Below are positions 1-8,213 of a DNA stretch of 64,000 nt, one piece after another. Every line of letters starts with the position of its first letter. The stretch's first letter is position 1. The DNA lies in NCBI GenBank assembly GCA_963977415.1, contig CAXBOS010000006.1:152507-216506 (forward strand), given 5' to 3'. Source of the stretch: Croceimicrobium sp963977415. GTDB taxonomy: Bacteria > Bacteroidota > Bacteroidia > Flavobacteriales > Schleiferiaceae. Under the pieces are notes generated by a model. That model was not told the origin of the DNA and searched no databases. It was given only the letters and a program-made list of their open reading frames with translations. A program made the translations under genes and the position numbers.

Positions 1-111
1 GCAATAGTATTCATTTTGGAGAATAAGGTCTTCACCTATTCGCCAACCCAGTTGCAATACTGTTTAACTGCCTTCCATTCAAAAACGAAACTATCCAAGC
101 ATTGCAGTACC

Positions 112-150
112 CAATCTCACTACTCACTACTCATAGCGCAGCGGTCTTCA
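112..150. repeat. Partial copy of the repeat family found at 4066-5160
   Basis: This stretch shares a 13-mer (CAATCTCACTACT), a following TACTCA and a 9-mer (CAGCGGTCT), in the same order and orientation, with the units of the 513-bp repeat right of paaE. Intervening bases differ. It lies just past the stop codon of paaD, so the paa genes have a repeat relative on each side. The rest of 1-157 shows no gene I can support. Confidence 0.6.
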
Positions 151-157
151 TACTAAC

Positions 158-643
158 TCACAAACACTTGAAATAATCGAAAGGCTCTTTACAGTCGTGG
201 CATTTATACAGAGATTTACAAGCGGTGGAACCAAACTGACTAATTAATTCGGTATCGCGTGATTTACAATGCGGGCAAGTGACTTTTTTGGCTTCACCGA
301 ATAATACGGACTTATCGGCCGAACTTCCCTCGGGGGGGGCAATGCCGTATTCCTGCAATTTCTGCTTACCTTTTTCGGTCATCCAGTCGGTGGTCCAAGC
401 AGGCGAAAGCACCATTTTAACTTGAGCGCCTTCAATGCCTTCTTGCTTCAGCTTTTCGAGGATATTGGCTTCAATTTCATTCATAGCCGGACAGCCAGAA
501 TAGGTAGGCGTTATGCTAATACGCCAGTGTTTATACAGATATTCCACTGCGCGAACTACGCCTAAATCTACTACCGTTAAAACGGGGATTTCAGGATCTG
601 AGACCTCTTCTAACCACTGCCAAATTTGCTCTTCCTGCTGCAC
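158..643 (-). CDS. paaD: PaaD, 1,2-phenylacetyl-CoA epoxidase subunit (MIP18/DUF59 type)
   Basis: The 161-residue product has an N-terminal DUF59/MIP18-like domain (residues about 5-90, with DPEIPVLTVVDLG and the YSGCPA motif). A C-terminal zinc-ribbon-like tail carries CPHC near residue 122 and CHDC near residue 149. This two-part layout is typical of PaaD (PaaJ), which is thought to help assemble the iron centre of the PaaABC(E) epoxidase rather than catalyse. It is the last gene of a minus-strand paaABCD run, 17 bp after paaC. The length fits the family. The assignment rests on motifs plus gene order. Confidence 0.93.
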   Translation of the reverse strand: MQQEEQIWQWLEEVSDPEIPVLTVVDLGVVRAVEYLYKHWRISITPTYSGCPAMNEIEANILEKLKQEGIEGAQVKMVLSPAWTTDWMTEKGKQKLQEYGIAPPEGSSADKSVLFGEAKKVTCPHCKSRDTELISQFGSTACKSLYKCHDCKEPFDYFKCL

Positions 644-660
644 GATCTCAATTTTTTAAT

Positions 661-1413
661 TTACCATTTCGCCTCGGGGTGCATACGGGGAATATGTTGC
701 ATTTCGGCTAAAATAAAACCGAGGTATTCGGTGTGATCGCCTTGCTTACCGCCGCTTTGCATCCACTCGCCGCTGGGCTTTTCCAGTTTGGCCAAATCTA
801 AGATTTGATCTACTTTTTCATGCCAGCGCTCTTTAATAGCGTTAAGATCCGCTCCAATGCCAGCTTGTAGCATCGCTTCGTCAACCGCGTCTGGAGTAAA
901 CATTTCGCCGCTCCACTCCCATAATTCGTTTAGGGAATTTTGCACACGTGTATGACTTTCTTCGGTACCATCGCCTAAGCGAATTAACCATTCAGCGCTC
1001 CATTGCGCGTGGTAACTAATCTCTTTAATGGCTTTTTGGGCTACCGAACGGATGGTTTCATCTTTACTTTGTAGTAAGTCGGTATAGAGAAAGTAGTTGA
1101 AGGTGTCGAATAAAAACTGGCGACAAATGGTTTTACCCCAATCGCCATTTTCTAATTCTAATAGTAAGAGGTTGTGGTATTCGAAGACATCGCGGAAAAA
1201 AGCCACTTTGTCTTCGGTAAAACCTTCCCCCTGCTGCTCGGCGGCATAGTTGAGTAACATACGGGCCTGACCTAAATGATCTAGCGCAATATTAGAAAGG
1301 GCGATATCTTGCTCTAAGATGGGTCCATGTCCACACCATTCGGCCAAACGCTGACCTAAAATGAGAGCATTGTCGCCTAATCTTAAAGTATATTCTAGTA
1401 ATTCTTTGTTCAC
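661..1413 (-). CDS. paaC: PaaC, 1,2-phenylacetyl-CoA epoxidase structural subunit
   Basis: This 250-residue, largely helical protein matches PaaC (PaaI), the ferritin-like partner subunit that stabilises the catalytic subunit PaaA in the ring-1,2-epoxidase. Recognisable blocks are the start LLEYTLRLGDNALILGQRL, the helix DIALSNIALDHLGQARMLL and the C-terminal block LGFILAEMQHIPRMHP. In the known complex PaaC lacks a working di-iron centre. The gene sits between paaB and paaD in canonical order, 41 bp after paaB, so co-transcription is expected. Confidence 0.95.
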   Translation of the reverse strand: MNKELLEYTLRLGDNALILGQRLAEWCGHGPILEQDIALSNIALDHLGQARMLLNYAAEQQGEGFTEDKVAFFRDVFEYHNLLLLELENGDWGKTICRQFLFDTFNYFLYTDLLQSKDETIRSVAQKAIKEISYHAQWSAEWLIRLGDGTEESHTRVQNSLNELWEWSGEMFTPDAVDEAMLQAGIGADLNAIKERWHEKVDQILDLAKLEKPSGEWMQSGGKQGDHTEYLGFILAEMQHIPRMHPEAKW

Positions 1414-1454
1414 AATTCTGATTTCAACAATTAAGCAATTCCGAAATTTAAAGC

Positions 1455-1745
1455 CTACATGTGGCCGATTTCATCAGGAATTTCATAAAACGTAGGATGA
1501 CGGTACACTTTGTCATCGGCGGGCGTAAACAAAGGCTCGCTTTCGTCGGGACTGGAGGCGGTAACGGCATCTGAAGGGATTACCCAAATACTAATGCCCT
1601 CACTGCGACGTGTATATACATCACGGGCGTTTTTAATGGCCATTTCGGCATCAGGAGCGTGCAAGCTACCCACGTGTTTGTGGCTTAAACCGTTTCGAGA
1701 GCGAATAAATACCTCCCAAATTTTCCAGTTATCCTTAGTTGACAT
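1455..1745 (-). CDS. paaB: PaaB, 1,2-phenylacetyl-CoA epoxidase subunit
   Basis: This 96-residue protein carries the PaaB signature blocks WEVFIRSRNGLSHKHVGSLH and a distal MAIKNARDVYTRR region. PaaB is a small bridging subunit of the multicomponent phenylacetyl-CoA epoxidase. Its length is normal. It lies 46 bp downstream of paaA and 41 bp upstream of paaC on the same strand. An overlapping plus-strand reading frame at 1510-1776 is a shadow. Confidence 0.95.
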   Translation of the reverse strand: MSTKDNWKIWEVFIRSRNGLSHKHVGSLHAPDAEMAIKNARDVYTRRSEGISIWVIPSDAVTASSPDESEPLFTPADDKVYRHPTFYEIPDEIGHM

Positions 1746-1791
1746 GCTATTGTTTTCTTTATTAGTTCTAGGTTAGTTTGGCGAGCAAGTT

Positions 1792-2748
1792 TTAAGCGGC
1801 GTGTGTTTCATTCTTCTTACGAGCGGCCTGCTTTTCTGCGTAAGCGTTTGCTGCCTCGCGTACCCAAGCTCCTTCATCATGTGCCTTATTACGAGCCTCT
1901 AAACGTTGCTTATTGCACTTGCCGTTTCCTTTAATAACGTTGTAAAATTCCTCCCAATCGATTTCACCGTAGTTATAATGACCAGTTTCCTCATTCCATT
2001 TTAAATCAGGATCGGGAATGGTTAAACCAAGGTATTCTGCTTGGGGAACGGTTTTATCGATAAACTCTTGACGAAGCTCATCGTTACTTTTGCGCTTAAT
2101 TTTCCACTTCATGCTTTGTGCAGAATTGGGCGAATTATCATCGCTTGGACCAAACATCATTATCGAAGGCCACCACCAGCGGTTTAAGGCATCTTGCGCA
2201 AGCTTTTTCTGAGCGGGTGTTCCTTTGGCTAAAGTCATGGTAATTTCATAACCTTGGCGTTGGTGGAAACTTTCTTCTTTACAAATACGCACCATGGCAC
2301 GGGCATAAGGACCGTAAGAAGTGCGACATAGCATCACTTGATTAGCAATGGCCGCTCCGTCTACCAACCAACCAATAGCGCCCATATCGGCCCAAGTGGG
2401 AGTAGGATAGTTAAAAATCGAGCTGTATTTTGCTTTGCCACTTAAAAGGTCCGCTACCAAATCTTGGCGATCTGCACCAAGGGTTTCGGCGGCACTGTAA
2501 AGATAAAGACCATGACCGGCCTCATCTTGTACCTTAGCTAGCAGGGCGATTTTGCGTCGCAGAGAGGGAGCACGAGTAATCCAATTCGCTTCAGGTAGCA
2601 TCCCTACCACCTCAGAATGAGCGTGTTGGGAAATTTGACGAATTAGAGTTTTGCGATATTTCTCAGGCATCCAATCCTTAGGCTCAACTTTATTTTCTCC
2701 GTCTACATAGTTCTGGAAGCGATCTTCCAAATTCATTTCTTTCGTCAT
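1792..2748 (-). CDS. paaA: PaaA, catalytic di-iron subunit of phenylacetyl-CoA epoxidase
   Basis: This 318-residue product is the oxygenase subunit that epoxidises the aromatic ring of phenylacetyl-CoA. The di-iron ligand helices are visible: KVQDEAGHGLYLY (E-x-x-H) in the first half and CKEESFHQRQGYE (E-x-x-x-H context) in the second. The substrate-pocket block WADMGAIGWLVDGAAIANQ is conserved. It is the first gene of the minus-strand paaABCD operon and is divergent from paaE across 114 bp. The ATG at 2748 fits the family start. Confidence 0.97.
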   Translation of the reverse strand: MTKEMNLEDRFQNYVDGENKVEPKDWMPEKYRKTLIRQISQHAHSEVVGMLPEANWITRAPSLRRKIALLAKVQDEAGHGLYLYSAAETLGADRQDLVADLLSGKAKYSSIFNYPTPTWADMGAIGWLVDGAAIANQVMLCRTSYGPYARAMVRICKEESFHQRQGYEITMTLAKGTPAQKKLAQDALNRWWWPSIMMFGPSDDNSPNSAQSMKWKIKRKSNDELRQEFIDKTVPQAEYLGLTIPDPDLKWNEETGHYNYGEIDWEEFYNVIKGNGKCNKQRLEARNKAHDEGAWVREAANAYAEKQAARKKNETHAA

Positions 2749-2773
2749 AGTGTATTTCTTTAAGAGGTGGTTA

Positions 2774-2781
2774 CAAAGATA
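2774..2781 (-). promoter_or_regulatory. Candidate -7 element for paaABCD
   Basis: On the minus strand this reads TATCTTTG, a perfect match to the Bacteroidota -7 consensus TAnnTTTG, 26 bp upstream of the paaA start codon. I did not find a convincing -33 TTTG at the usual spacing, so the call is tentative. Confidence 0.4.
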
Positions 2782-2814
2782 TAATCTAAAAGATAAACTT
2801 AAAGCCTTTGCAAA

Positions 2815-2845
2815 TTGTTCCTAAAAGATTGAGAACTTACATTTG
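2815..2845 (+). promoter_or_regulatory. Candidate promoter of paaE
   Basis: TACATTTG at 2838-2845 matches the Bacteroidota -7 consensus TAnnTTTG and lies 17 bp before the paaE ATG. ATTG at 2815-2818, 19 bp upstream, could serve as a weak -33 element. It sits back-to-back with the paaA -7 candidate in a 114-bp divergent spacer. Confidence 0.45.
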
Positions 2846-2862
2846 TAGCCTTATATAGAATT

Positions 2863-4008
2863 ATGTTAAACTTTTTCAAAAAATCGAAAAACAGCGCTAA
2901 AGACCTTTTCACCAATGAAAAGAAAGCTGGTCGACCTAAATTTCACTCGCTTAAGGTAAGTGATATTCGCAGAGAAACGGCCGATTGTGTATCGGTTGCT
3001 TTTTATGTGCCCGCTGAACTGAGCGAAGAATACCGTTTTAGCCCGGGTCAATACCTCACTTTAGAAACTGAAATTGCCGGCGAAAAAGTTCGTCGCTCCT
3101 ACTCGCTTTGCTCCAGTCCTTTCGACGGAGAATTAAGAGTAGCCATTAAACAAGTAGAAGGCGGAAAATTCTCTACTTGGGCTAATTCTGATTTAACTGT
3201 GGGCAGCGAAATGCAAGTGATGAGTCCAGACGGAAAATTCACCGCAAAAATTGATGGCACTCAAAAACATAATTATGTTGCCTTTGCGGCAGGATCTGGT
3301 ATCACGCCCATTTACAGCATTCTAAAATCAGTTTTAGAGGAAGAACCTAATAGTTCTTTTACCTTGTTTTACGGGAATAAAACTTCCAAGTCGGTAATTT
3401 TTAAGGAGCAGATTGAAGCCCTTAAAAACACTTATATGAACCGCCTAGAAGTGCATCACGTTTTAAGCCGCGAAGACCAAGGGTCGGATCTATTAAAAGG
3501 AAGAATTGACGCTCTTAAGTGCAGTGATTTCTCCGAGCGCTTCTTTGATATTAAAGAAGTGAGTGGCTATTTCCTTTGCGGGCCTGAAGCGATGATTAAC
3601 GGCGTAAGTGCCAAATTACAGGACTTAGGCGCAGAGAAATCAACCATACACTTTGAACTATTTACTTCACCCACCGATGCTTTAGCAGGAAAAACTAAGG
3701 TTGAAAAGAAATCAACCGGTTCTAAAGTAGATAGTAAGCTTACCGTTATTTTAGATGGTGACGAAACCCATTTCGACCTCAACGCCGATGGCGATTCTGT
3801 TTTAGATGCGGCCTTAGACGCTGGTGCTGATGTGCCCTACGCTTGTAAAGGAGCAGTTTGTTGTACTTGCCGCGCTAAAGTTTTAGAAGGCGAAGTGGAA
3901 ATGGATATGAACTACGCCCTTGAAGACGATGAGGTGGCAGACGGCTATGTACTTACTTGCCAAAGTCACCCGCGCAGCGAAAAGGTGGTTATAAGTTTTG
4001 ACGATTAA
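2863..4008 (+). CDS. paaE: PaaE, ferredoxin-NAD(P)H reductase subunit of phenylacetyl-CoA epoxidase
   Basis: This 381-residue reductase has three modules in order. A FAD-binding barrel carries RRSYSLCSSP near residue 83. A NAD(P)-binding domain has GSGITPIYSILKS and the CGPEAMI motif. A C-terminal plant-type 2Fe-2S ferredoxin carries the cysteine cluster CKGAVCCTC and a final LTCQSHP. It passes electrons from NADPH to the PaaA di-iron centre. Here paaE is divergent from paaABCD instead of being the last gene of the operon, so coordinate expression must come from the shared spacer. A hairpin terminator follows directly. Confidence 0.93.
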   Translation: MLNFFKKSKNSAKDLFTNEKKAGRPKFHSLKVSDIRRETADCVSVAFYVPAELSEEYRFSPGQYLTLETEIAGEKVRRSYSLCSSPFDGELRVAIKQVEGGKFSTWANSDLTVGSEMQVMSPDGKFTAKIDGTQKHNYVAFAAGSGITPIYSILKSVLEEEPNSSFTLFYGNKTSKSVIFKEQIEALKNTYMNRLEVHHVLSREDQGSDLLKGRIDALKCSDFSERFFDIKEVSGYFLCGPEAMINGVSAKLQDLGAEKSTIHFELFTSPTDALAGKTKVEKKSTGSKVDSKLTVILDGDETHFDLNADGDSVLDAALDAGADVPYACKGAVCCTCRAKVLEGEVEMDMNYALEDDEVADGYVLTCQSHPRSEKVVISFDD

Positions 4009-4011
4009 TTG

Positions 4012-4034
4012 AAAAGCCCTTCGGGGCTTTTTTT
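4012..4034 (+). terminator. Rho-independent terminator of paaE
   Basis: An 8-bp stem (AAAAGCCC with GGGCTTTT) closes on a TTCG tetraloop and runs into a T tract, 4 bp after the paaE stop codon. Confidence 0.85.
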
Positions 4035-4065
4035 ATGGTTTGGGTAGAAGTAAATTAGATTCTGA

Positions 4066-5160
4066 AACCAATCTGTCCGTCGAAGGTAAAACCTCCATCA
4101 ATATCGTCATGCAATCTCACTACTCTGTACTCAAATCTCATTACTATTCCAGCGGTCTCAATAGAATATAAACCGAGAATCCGCAGCTGCCGCAGCTTGG
4201 GTTTTCGTGGTTATTCAATACTACCCATAAATCGCAGCTGCCGCAGCTCTTTTGATTGAGAACCAATGGCAATGGAACTCCTTCCACCAACCCCAACTAG
4301 AAATCGCAGGGCTATGGAACTATCGAATCACAATTGAATTTCCTCGCCACCGTCGATTTAAAATTAAACAGTCTTTCGAAGGTAAAACCTCCATCAGTAT
4401 CGCCATGCAATCTCACTACTCAATACTCAAATCTCGGTACTATTACAGCCTTCTCAATATACTATATAAACCGTGAATCCGCAGCTGCCGCAGCTCTTTT
4501 GATTGAGAACCAATGGCAATGGAACTCCTTCCGCCAACCCCAGGTATAAATAGCAGGGCTAGGGAACCGTCGATTAAAAACCAATCTGTCCGTCGAAGGT
4601 AAAACCTCCATCAATATCGCCATGCAATCTCACTACTTTGTACTCAAATCTCGGTACTATTCCAGCGGTCTCAATAGAATATAAACTGAGAATCCGCAGC
4701 TGACGCAGCTTGAGTTTTCGTGGTTATTCAATACTACCCATAAATCGCAGCTGCCGCAGCTCTTTTGATTGAGAACCAATGGCAATGGAACTCCTTCCAC
4801 CAACCCCAACTAGAAATCGCAGGGCTATGGAACTATCGAATCACAATTGAATTTCCTCGCCACCGTCGATTTAAAATTAAACAGTCTTTCGAAGGTAAAA
4901 CCTCCATCAGTATCGCCATGCAATCTCACTACTCAATACTCAAATCTCGGTACTATTACAGCCTTCTCAATATACTATATAAACCGTGAATCCGCAGCTG
5001 CCGCAGCTCTTTTGATTGAGAACCAATGGCAATGGAACTCCTTCCACCAACCCTAGCGGCAAATCGCAGGGCTATGTAATTGTTGATTTAAAACCTATCA
5101 GTCCTTCGAAGGTAAGACCTCCATCAATATCGTCATGCAATCTCAATACTCTGTACTTTG
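4066..5160. repeat. 513-bp tandem direct repeat, about 2.1 copies
   Basis: Copy 1 spans 4066-4578, copy 2 spans 4579-5091, and a partial third runs from 5092 to about 5160. Long stretches are identical at exactly 513-bp spacing. Within each unit there is a diverged half-repeat: the phrase beginning TTGATTGAGAACCAATGG recurs near 4252, 4498, 4765 and 5011, and GAAGGTAAAACCTCCATC recurs near 4082, 4379, 4595 and 4892. Each half carries a self-complementary box, CGCAGCTGCCGCAGC. Identical short frames inside the copies (such as 4252-4476 and 4765-4989) are repeat by-products, not genes. No transposase is present. The region fills the whole gap between paaE and the acetyltransferase gene. Confidence 0.92.
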
Positions 5161-5176
5161 TACTCTGTACTCTGCA

Positions 5177-5614
5177 TTACAAAACCATATCCACATGAGG
5201 AATACCGTCTTCTAAATATGATTCAGAAATAGTTTTAAAACCAAAAGATTTGTAAAAGTCTTCTAAGTATTCCTGTGCTTGCGCCTTAATCTTTTGCCCG
5301 GGGAAGTCTTTTTGTAATTGTTCTACAGCGCGCTTTACTAGTTCTCTTCCTAATCCTTGGCCTCGAAAGTTTGAATGACAGATTACACGGCCTATGCTTA
5401 CCTCTGGGTAAACCGTATGAGGAGGACATAAACGAGAATAGGCTGCTAATTGCCCATCTGCATAAGCGAAAAGGTGACCTACTAACTTGTCATTATCGTC
5501 TATTTCGGGATAAGCACAATCTTGTTCCACTACAAAAACATCTACGCGTAATTTGTAGATATCAAATAGTTCATCGCGCTCCAGCTCTTGCCACTTTTTA
5601 TACGTCCATTCCAT
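5177..5614 (-). CDS. GNAT family N-acetyltransferase, ElaA-like
   Basis: This 145-residue protein has the ElaA-type N-terminus (LFDIYKLRVDVFVVEQDCAY). It is followed by the GNAT acetyl-CoA site with the R/Q-x-x-G-x-G/A loop in NFRGQGLGRELVKRA (about residues 84-98) and a C-terminal FYKSFGFKTI strand. It should transfer an acetyl group from acetyl-CoA to an amine; the substrate is unknown for this subfamily. It is a single gene reading toward the 513-bp repeat, convergent with paaE. Confidence 0.88.
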   Translation of the reverse strand: MEWTYKKWQELERDELFDIYKLRVDVFVVEQDCAYPEIDDNDKLVGHLFAYADGQLAAYSRLCPPHTVYPEVSIGRVICHSNFRGQGLGRELVKRAVEQLQKDFPGQKIKAQAQEYLEDFYKSFGFKTISESYLEDGIPHVDMVL

Positions 5615-5625
5615 TGGCCTAAATT

Positions 5626-5655
5626 AAAAAGCCCTCTTGCAAAAACAAGAGGGCT
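5626..5655 (-). terminator. Rho-independent terminator of the sigma-factor operon
   Basis: A 10-bp perfect stem (5630-5639 with 5646-5655; AGCCCTCTTG on the minus strand) is followed on that strand by TTTTTAATTT. It lies 30 bp beyond the stop codon of the beta-barrel gene ending at 5686 and just upstream of the acetyltransferase start. Confidence 0.85.
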
Positions 5656-5685
5656 CTAAAATTTATATCGAACTCAGTTTAAAAC

Positions 5686-6993
5686 TTACAGAGTCCAGCT
5701 AACACCCACATTTACCATATTGTAAGCGGGGCCTTTTCCTGCACGGAAAAACTCGTTTAAATCGTAGCTGGCATTAATTTTAAAAGAATCAAAGCCAACT
5801 TGTGCCATTACACCGTAGCGAAAACGTTGGGTATAAAAATCATCGTAGGTTTTAGTTTCTACTTCACGATATTGAGCGGTATTGTATTCCGCTTCGGTTT
5901 TCGCAAGTAAGCGAATACCTGCATATCCACCCACTCCAAGGGTAAAGGCCTCATCACGTTTTCCCGCATCGCTAAAGTCTAATTGTAACATTACCGGTAT
6001 ATTAAAATAGGCGATGTGATATTTGTTCTCTTCATAACCCAGATTAGTTGCAATTGTGTCAAATACCGCGGCTGTACCATTATTAATCAGTACCTCATTA
6101 CCCTCTAACTGGAAGTTATGCCAGCTGAAATCGATTCCATATTTTAAATAAACCTTGCTGTATGGATTACCAATTCTAGATTTCGCACCGTAGCCTAAAT
6201 TAAAAGATCTGCTTCTCCAAAAATTTAACTGTCCTGCAATATCTTCTACTAAGTACTGTCCATCTTCCAGCTGCTGGTTAAAGCCAAAACCTATGTCGAA
6301 ATAACTTTCGGTACGGTTTATTTTTTTACTCTTTTTACGTTTTCCCTCGTCAAAAAGGTCCTTAAACCTAATTTCTGTCTCTTCTTCTGTAACTTCCTCG
6401 TCTTGATCTTTTAAGATTACGCCATCTTTAGAAATTACGATTCGTTTTTTTACGGGATCAGCCTCGGTACTATCATTGTCTTCACCGCCCATATTTGGAA
6501 GTGGTGGCACGGGTGGGGGTGGTGGAGGGGTTGCCATAGTACTGTCGTTTTCCAAATCTCTTTCTACTTGTTCACCCCAAGCTTCCATGCCTTCAGCAAA
6601 TTTCTTTGCCCAAGATGCCATACGTTCACCGTAAGCTTCACCCCATCTTTCCATTACTTCTTCAAAGTGATCCATACCTTCTTCAAAGTTGTCTTCCGCC
6701 TTATCTCTAAGCTCATCCGCTTCTTCTTCGCTAAGCTTACCTTCTGCTTCAAGCTTATCAATTTTAGCCATTATTTGCTGCTGTTTAGCTTGCATTTTAC
6801 CTACTTCGCGAGTTGCAAAACCTATCATAGTGGCTAGGTCGGCTTGACTTAAATCTTTCTCACCTGGATCGAATGTTATGGTATTCTCTTCAATTTGTAT
6901 TTCTAAAGAACGTCTGGCATTCGTGTCTGTTTGCGCTTGTACCCCCAAGCCCGTTAAGGCGAAGGCTAAGGCCATAATTACTTGCTTTTTCAT
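5686..6993 (-). CDS. Secreted coiled-coil / proline-rich / outer-membrane beta-barrel protein
   Basis: From the ATG at 6993 the 435-residue product begins with a signal peptide (MKKQVIMALAFALTGLGVQA). A long acidic heptad-like helical region follows (about residues 40-150, rich in E, K, W and M), then a proline run (PPPPPPVPPLP) and an acidic linker. The C-terminal half has alternating aromatic strands ending in MVNVGVSWTL, as in Bacteroidota PorT-like outer-membrane barrels. An upstream in-frame ATG at 7047 would add 18 basic residues before the signal peptide, which is less likely. It is the last gene of the operon led by the ECF sigma factor. The helical part resembles the small protein encoded just upstream. 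The function is unknown; a periplasmic domain tethered to a barrel is inferred. Confidence 0.75.
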   Translation of the reverse strand: MKKQVIMALAFALTGLGVQAQTDTNARRSLEIQIEENTITFDPGEKDLSQADLATMIGFATREVGKMQAKQQQIMAKIDKLEAEGKLSEEEADELRDKAEDNFEEGMDHFEEVMERWGEAYGERMASWAKKFAEGMEAWGEQVERDLENDSTMATPPPPPPVPPLPNMGGEDNDSTEADPVKKRIVISKDGVILKDQDEEVTEEETEIRFKDLFDEGKRKKSKKINRTESYFDIGFGFNQQLEDGQYLVEDIAGQLNFWRSRSFNLGYGAKSRIGNPYSKVYLKYGIDFSWHNFQLEGNEVLINNGTAAVFDTIATNLGYEENKYHIAYFNIPVMLQLDFSDAGKRDEAFTLGVGGYAGIRLLAKTEAEYNTAQYREVETKTYDDFYTQRFRYGVMAQVGFDSFKINASYDLNEFFRAGKGPAYNMVNVGVSWTL

Positions 6994-7051
6994 ATCTGTT
7001 TTTGTTTTTCGTTTAAAATTTATAGTGTTTCTCTTGATTGATTTCATAATT

Positions 7052-7456
7052 CTATTCTTCCATTAATTGTTTCCAACTTTCTGCAATTTGGGCGGTCCAA
7101 ATTTCCAGCGCGGCTCCCAAGGCACTCATGCTTTCACGCATTGCCTCGCCGCTTTGTTTTAAGAGATCTTTCTGCTTAGCGCTGAGGTTGGGATAGTCTT
7201 CTGCCAACTCTTGTCGATAAGCTTTAATTCGTTCTAAGCTTTCGTCAATCTTCTTGCGGCTTTCCCGTAAACTCTTATCTAAATCTACTTTTTCCAAGGC
7301 TTCAACCTTCGCGTCGAGTAAATCTGAAAACTTCTCTATTTGGTTTTCCAAATACTCCATCTCCGCACTGAGAGAGTCGATTAATTCTTCCTTTTTCTCT
7401 TGAGCTTGTAAAAAGCTTGAGGCAATAAGAAGGGCTGCTAATAATATAATTCTCAT
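7052..7456 (-). CDS. Small secreted coiled-coil protein
   Basis: The chosen ATG at 7456 gives 134 residues starting with a clear signal peptide (MRIILLAALLIASSFLQAQ). The mature part is almost entirely charged helix (LENQIEKFSDLLDAKVEALE and onward) ending in a tryptophan-containing helix. A longer frame starting at 7609 overlaps the upstream gene and is not believed. The stop of the upstream gene lies at 7458, so the two are probably translationally coupled. No known domain was recognised. Its composition resembles the helical half of the following barrel protein, and a shared periplasmic role is inferred. Confidence 0.72.
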   Translation of the reverse strand: MRIILLAALLIASSFLQAQEKKEELIDSLSAEMEYLENQIEKFSDLLDAKVEALEKVDLDKSLRESRKKIDESLERIKAYRQELAEDYPNLSAKQKDLLKQSGEAMRESMSALGAALEIWTAQIAESWKQLMEE

Positions 7457-7457
7457 A

Positions 7458-8213
7458 TTATTTAGAGTTTGCAAATTGACGATTGATAAAATCGGGCAGC
7501 GGAATACTAAGTTCTGGATTTGCTTTGGGTAAAGTGGGTCTTTCTCCCGCAACGATGCGATCAAATTGATTTGTAGCATAGGCCCATAACCTCTCGCCCA
7601 ACTCCGCACTTTCGGCTACTGTTGTATCAGGACCGTAATAGCCTTTTACCTCAGGAATATGTACCTTAATTTTTAAGCGGCCGGGCTGTTTTGTTAAGAG
7701 CTCGGGCTCTTCCATTCCCAAAATCTCGGCGCCTGGTGCTTCACTTTCATTAAGAGCTAATAAAGGATCGGCATTAAAGGTTTTAAGCACGGGAATAAGC
7801 CTCGCTTTTTTAGGACTCACTTTGGCCGGAGTGCTTTTGGGGTCCTTTGCCGTTGGGCTTTTTGGATTTTCCTTAGGGTCCTTTTGTTTGGGCTCAGTAT
7901 CAGGGCCTTCTTCAGTAGCACTTATTGCTTGTGCAGGGTTTTGTTTGCTTGTTAGCTCTGGCACATTGGCCTTATCGCGCTCTATTCTCAAGTTCATTAA
8001 GCGCTCCGAATTACTGTTGAAGTAGACCAATGAAGACAGACCTATTAAGAGGGCTAAAGTAGCGGCTCTTAAGTAAAAAATCGGTGCTAACTTTTTGCGT
8101 GGTGCGGCTTGCTGAGCAGCAATTTTCTCCCAAACCTGCTCTGAAGCTTTCATTTTGTGTTCTCCCAGCTTTTGCTGAAAAAGAGAATCGATGGGGTTAT
8201 TGGTTTTCATCAT
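7458..8213 (-). CDS. Anti-sigma-factor-like single-pass membrane protein
   Basis: This 251-residue protein has an N-terminal cytoplasmic segment (IDSLFQQKLGEHKMKASEQV) and one transmembrane helix at about residues 46-64. A long periplasmic part follows that is rich in P, K and E. Its start codon overlaps the stop of the ECF sigma gene by one base (TAATG). This topology and coupling are what is expected of an anti-sigma factor that holds the sigma factor at the membrane, though no zinc-type (ZAS) H-x3-C-x2-C motif is visible. The role is inferred from context. Confidence 0.72.
   Translation of the reverse strand: MMKTNNPIDSLFQQKLGEHKMKASEQVWEKIAAQQAAPRKKLAPIFYLRAATLALLIGLSSLVYFNSNSERLMNLRIERDKANVPELTSKQNPAQAISATEEGPDTEPKQKDPKENPKSPTAKDPKSTPAKVSPKKARLIPVLKTFNADPLLALNESEAPGAEILGMEEPELLTKQPGRLKIKVHIPEVKGYYGPDTTVAESAELGERLWAYATNQFDRIVAGERPTLPKANPELSIPLPDFINRQFANSK

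Noticed and set aside
4252..5056. Identical short reading frames inside the 513-bp repeats, and a minus-strand reading of the shared DGGFTFDG-like phrase
   Set aside because: They recur only because the DNA is repeated. They lack start signals, conserved composition and known families, and other frames are equally open.
4066..5160. CRISPR array
   Set aside because: The units are hundreds of bases long with no regular short repeat and unique spacers, and no cas gene is present.
7457..7609. Longer version of the secreted coiled-coil protein starting at 7609
   Set aside because: It overlaps the anti-sigma-like gene and hides a clean signal peptide that begins at 7456.
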